A DNA stretch of 64,000 nucleotides from Allorhizobium undicola ORS 992 = ATCC 700741 (GTDB taxonomy: Bacteria; Pseudomonadota; Alphaproteobacteria; Rhizobiales; Rhizobiaceae), in NCBI RefSeq assembly GCF_000621665.1, contig NZ_JHXQ01000006.1, positions 151,315 through 215,314 of the forward strand, given 5' to 3'. Below the pieces are notes generated by a model. It saw nothing but the letters and a program-made list of their open reading frames with translations. It did no database searches and had not been told where the DNA came from. The position numbers and the translations under genes were made by a program. The stretch's first letter is position 1. Each line of letters starts with the position of its first letter. Below, one piece after another: positions 63,680-64,000 of the stretch.

Positions 63680-64000
63680 CGGGACCCCTTATCGGCTCCC
63701 AAAAGGGACCCCTGCCTCTGGTTGCATCGGGTCAGCGCGCGTAGGCCCGGAGCTCTCCATTTAGCGCAGGGGCCTGCGGGCGCGGGTTGTTTGTCTTTTC
63801 GGCTTTAGCTTTGAGAGCGGTTTTTAAAGCGCCAGGATTCGTTCCCGGTTTCCACGATCTCGCAATGGTGGGTGAGCCTGTCGAGCAGAGCGGCGGTCAT
63901 TTTGGCATCGCCGAATACGGCTGGCCACTCGCCGAAGGCCAGGTTTGTCGTGACGATGATCGATGTCCGCTCATAGAGCCTGCTGATGAGATGGAAGAGG
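63662..64000 (-). mobile_element. IS21-family insertion sequence, right part (continues past the window)
   Basis: The element starts TGTCAATCGGCGTTGTAACG and carries two repeats of GGGACCCC near its end, the multiple terminal binding sites typical of IS21. It contains the 3' part of istB. It interrupts the NusG-like gene. Confidence 0.8.
63805..64000 (-). CDS. istB: IstB, ATP-binding helper of IS21 transposition (C-terminal part)
   Basis: The reverse strand ends [20 protein letters not shown] and continues [21 protein letters not shown], with [15 protein letters not shown] near the stop. This is the conserved sensor and C-terminal region of IstB. The N-terminal Walker A part lies beyond base 64000. 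Confidence 0.9.
   Translation of the reverse strand, partial: LFHLISRLYERTSIIVTTNLAFGEWPAVFGDAKMTAALLDRLTHHCEIVETGNESWRFKNRSQS

Overview
The window looks like a Brucellaceae replicon of the Ochrobactrum/Brucella type. Three things suggest this: the set of ordinary alphaproteobacterial genes (fused secDF, cyoABCD, rut, dctABD), the GC-rich rhizobial-type codon use, and many intergenic palindromic repeats, including a ~105-bp element that resembles the Bru-RS repeats of Brucella. The species cannot be fixed from sequence alone.

Bases 1 to ~13,890 are different in character. They look lower in GC, are gene-sparse and crowded with repeats, and carry a partial nodulation/nitrogen-fixation set. 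Plus-strand genes are an AraC regulator, nodD, an Ntn-hydrolase, nifQ and a fatty-acid-hydroxylase family gene. Minus-strand genes are rpoN2, prxS, a fused nifZ-nifT, fdxN and nifB. A NodN/MaoC-like gene runs off the left edge. Regulatory sites fit the genes: a near-consensus nod box points at the fatty-acid hydroxylase, a consensus sigma-54 promoter precedes prxS-rpoN2, and a sigma-54-like promoter plus a NifA-type TGT-N10-ACA site precede nifB. A 106-bp repeat now sits between those last two. nifHDK, nifA and nodABC are not in the window. The segment ends at an internally deleted IS5/IS427-like element with imperfect terminal inverted repeats, flanked by TA, lying in the stop codon of a transporter gene.

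Bases 13.9-20.3 kb hold a sugar-type ABC transporter with two Gfo/Idh/MocA oxidoreductases. Bases 20.5-25.3 kb hold dctB-dctD divergent from dctA, with a DctD-type site and a sigma-54 promoter between them. Next come a secreted GH16 glycanase with RTX-like repeats, pseudoazurin, a Bax-inhibitor-1 protein, an ECF sigma/anti-sigma pair, the cyoABCD quinol oxidase with SURF1, and an IS630 remnant. Bases 37.1-40.8 kb hold rutABCDF (uracil catabolism) behind a sigma-54-type promoter, followed by a two-component system.

Bases 43.7-54.7 kb look like an aromatic-compound catabolic locus: an outer-membrane porin-like protein, a divergent LysR regulator, alpha/beta hydrolase, extradiol-type dioxygenase, Rieske ferredoxin, flavoprotein monooxygenase, MFS transporter, cupin, FAH-family hydrolase, epimerase and cyclase. 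Its substrate is not evident. secDF and a YoaK-family protein follow.

At tRNA-Ser(UGA), 59.0 kb, an integrative element begins: integrase, AlpA-like protein, a small ORF, a CI/LexA-like repressor with matching palindromic operators, a replication-type HTH protein, and a NusG paralogue cut off by an IS21-family insertion that runs off the right edge.
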